Assembly (NCBI GenBank): GCA_022708005.1
Contig: JAKIZN010000099.1
Span: forward strand, 1 to 6,411
DNA from: Bacteroidota bacterium
Lineage (GTDB): Bacteria > Bacteroidota > Ignavibacteria > Kapaibacteriales > UBA2268
Direction of reading: 5' to 3'
DNA: 6,411 nt
The position numbers and the translations under genes are program-made. The number at the start of each line of letters is the position of its first letter. Within the stretch, counting starts at the first letter, position 1. This document shows positions 5,027 through 6,411 of this stretch, one piece after another. The notes below the pieces were generated by a model that was given only the letters and a program-made list of their open reading frames with translations, was not told where the DNA came from and searched no databases.

Positions 5027-6411
5027 ATGCGTGGCGATGCTTTCGGCTCTGAATATAAGCCATTAGATAAAGATATACTTGCTAAACTCTTTAAATTTCT
5101 AAGCCCTTATAAAAAATGGGTTTGGCTGGCTTTTTTATTTACGATATTATCATCATCGCTCGCACCGCTGAGACCATATTTAATCAAAGTTACTATTGAC
5201 GATTACGTTTCTGCAATGGACAAAACTGGGCTTGCTTTTATGCTTATGGCTATTTTGTTGCTTGTGGTGGTCAATGGTGCGATACAGTTCCTTATGACTT
5301 ATCTTATGCAGTGGGTCGGGCAAAAAGTGCTGTACGACATTCGCAATAGGCTGTTCGAGCATTTGAACAATCTATCAGTTAGCTTCTTTGATAAAAATCC
5401 AGTCGGGCGGCTTGTTACTCGGCTAACAAACGATGTGGAAGGGCTTAATCAAATGTTTTCGCAGGGCGTGGTAATGATATTTGCGGATATATTGCTTATA
5501 CTTTGGATCATCGCTTTTATGTTTTATACAAATGTCCAGCTGTCGTTTCTTACCTTGTCTATACTGCCCGCGTTGCTCTTTGTTACGACTGTTTTTCGCA
5601 GAAAAGTGAGAGTGCTTTTTAGAGATTTGCGGATAGAACTATCAGCAATGAACTCTTTTATCAGCGAAAACTTAGCGGGCATCGGAACTATAAAAATCTT
5701 CTCGCAAGAGAAAAGCAGGCTCGATGTTTTCGACAAAATAAATTTGAAGACACGAGAGCTGAACGTAAAAACGATATTTTATTATGCTATATTTTTCCCG
5801 ACTGTAGAAATGCTTAGCAGTATCGCTATTGGCATTGTAATTTGGTATTCGGCTGGAAATATACTTTCGGGTTTGATGACGGTTGGCACTTTGATAGCGT
5901 TCTTGCAGTATTCTGAAATGTTTTTTAGACCAGTCAGGGATTTGTCTGAAAAATATACTACATTGCAATCGGCTATGGTTGCTGCTGAGCGCATTGCAGA
6001 GCTATTAGAAACCGAAGTGGCACCTCAGCCGAATGATGAAACCGCAAACGATTTTAACTTTAATGATAAAATTGAATTTCGCAATGTCTCGTTCTCATAT
6101 AGTGGCGATAGCCAAGTGCTGAACAACGTCTCGTTTACTATTCATAAGGGCGAAACTGTGGCAATAGTCGGTGCGACTGGCTCGGGCAAAACTACAATTA
6201 TCAATTTGCTCTGCAAGTTTTATGATTATACTAATGGCGATATATTGATTGATGGAAAAAGTCTAAATGCAATTGCGGCAGCGGCGTTGCGGAGCAAAAT
6301 TGCACTTGTTATGCAAGATGTATTTTTGTTCTCGCGGTCAATCAAAAGCAATATCAATCTTGGTTCTGACGGTATAGCTATGGAAGATGTGCAAAAAGCA
6401 GCTGATGCCAT
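5027..6411 (+). CDS. ABC exporter, fused membrane and ATPase domains (MsbA/MdlB-like), 3' partial
   Basis: The frame is open from ATG 5027 to the window edge (461 codons plus two bases), so the stop lies outside. It encodes a type I half-transporter that would act as a dimer in the inner membrane. Residues about 30-330 form the six-helix exporter domain, with SFFDKNPVGRLVTRLTNDV as the typical first-loop motif. The ATPase domain starts near 350: A-loop Y358 (FSYSG), Walker A GATGSGKTT at 382-390, and Q-loop Q430 (VMQDVFLF). The window ends before the LSGGQ signature, Walker B and switch histidine. The first in-frame start after a TAA at 5009-5011 is 5027, and the N-terminus DKDILAKLFKFLSPYKK fits the family. 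It lies 57 nt after ispG on the same strand. The substrate (lipid, drug or peptide) cannot be told from these motifs. Confidence 0.95.
   Translation, partial: MRGDAFGSEYKPLDKDILAKLFKFLSPYKKWVWLAFLFTILSSSLAPLRPYLIKVTIDDYVSAMDKTGLAFMLMAILLLVVVNGAIQFLMTYLMQWVGQKVLYDIRNRLFEHLNNLSVSFFDKNPVGRLVTRLTNDVEGLNQMFSQGVVMIFADILLILWIIAFMFYTNVQLSFLTLSILPALLFVTTVFRRKVRVLFRDLRIELSAMNSFISENLAGIGTIKIFSQEKSRLDVFDKINLKTRELNVKTIFYYAIFFPTVEMLSSIAIGIVIWYSAGNILSGLMTVGTLIAFLQYSEMFFRPVRDLSEKYTTLQSAMVAAERIAELLETEVAPQPNDETANDFNFNDKIEFRNVSFSYSGDSQVLNNVSFTIHKGETVAIVGATGSGKTTIINLLCKFYDYTNGDILIDGKSLNAIAAAALRSKIALVMQDVFLFSRSIKSNINLGSDGIAMEDVQKAADA

Overview
The window looks like chromosomal DNA from an AT-rich bacterium of the Bacteroidota/Chlorobiota/Ignavibacteria (FCB) side of the tree. 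This is an inference from three things: most starts lack a clear Shine-Dalgarno sequence, ClpS has the NDDxxTFDxV form common there, and the exporter and the rhomboid C-terminal tail look like those of that group. The short IspG form fits less well, so placement below the FCB level is not attempted.

Layout. Positions 1-42 may hold the last codons of an upstream gene. A complete cheB (59-1195) is followed after 56 nt by an unrecognised, very acidic 344-residue protein (1252-2286, TTG start) that ends in tandem 45-bp repeats. Converging on it, with stop codons sharing a TTAA, is clpS on the minus strand (283-residue span 2283-2573). Next comes about 350 nt without a gene (2574-2927), placed between the divergent starts of clpS and the next gene. 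It holds a GC-richer block with two strong hairpins, one a 15-bp perfect stem, which no neighbouring gene explains. Then, all on the plus strand, come a rhomboid-family intramembrane protease split into two overlapping frames (2928-3269 and 3248-3898), ispG of the MEP isoprenoid pathway starting directly after its stop codon (3899-4969), and the first 461 codons of a type I ABC exporter that runs off the window (5027-6411+).

How the genes relate. cheB and the acidic gene are probably co-transcribed. The rhomboid, ispG and perhaps the ABC gene form a second plus-strand unit. There is no obvious shared pathway: chemotaxis or signalling adaptation, N-end-rule proteolysis, membrane proteolysis, isoprenoid synthesis and lipid or drug export sit side by side, as in ordinary core-genome neighbourhoods.

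The most notable point is the rhomboid break. The two halves carry complementary parts of one enzyme in the 0 and -1 frames. The zero frame ends in a textbook X XXY YYZ heptamer (AAATTTC) directly before the TAA stop. This is either a single-base loss in a G run (mutation or sequencing error) or a -1 recoding site. No CRISPR array, tRNA, rRNA or insertion sequence was seen.
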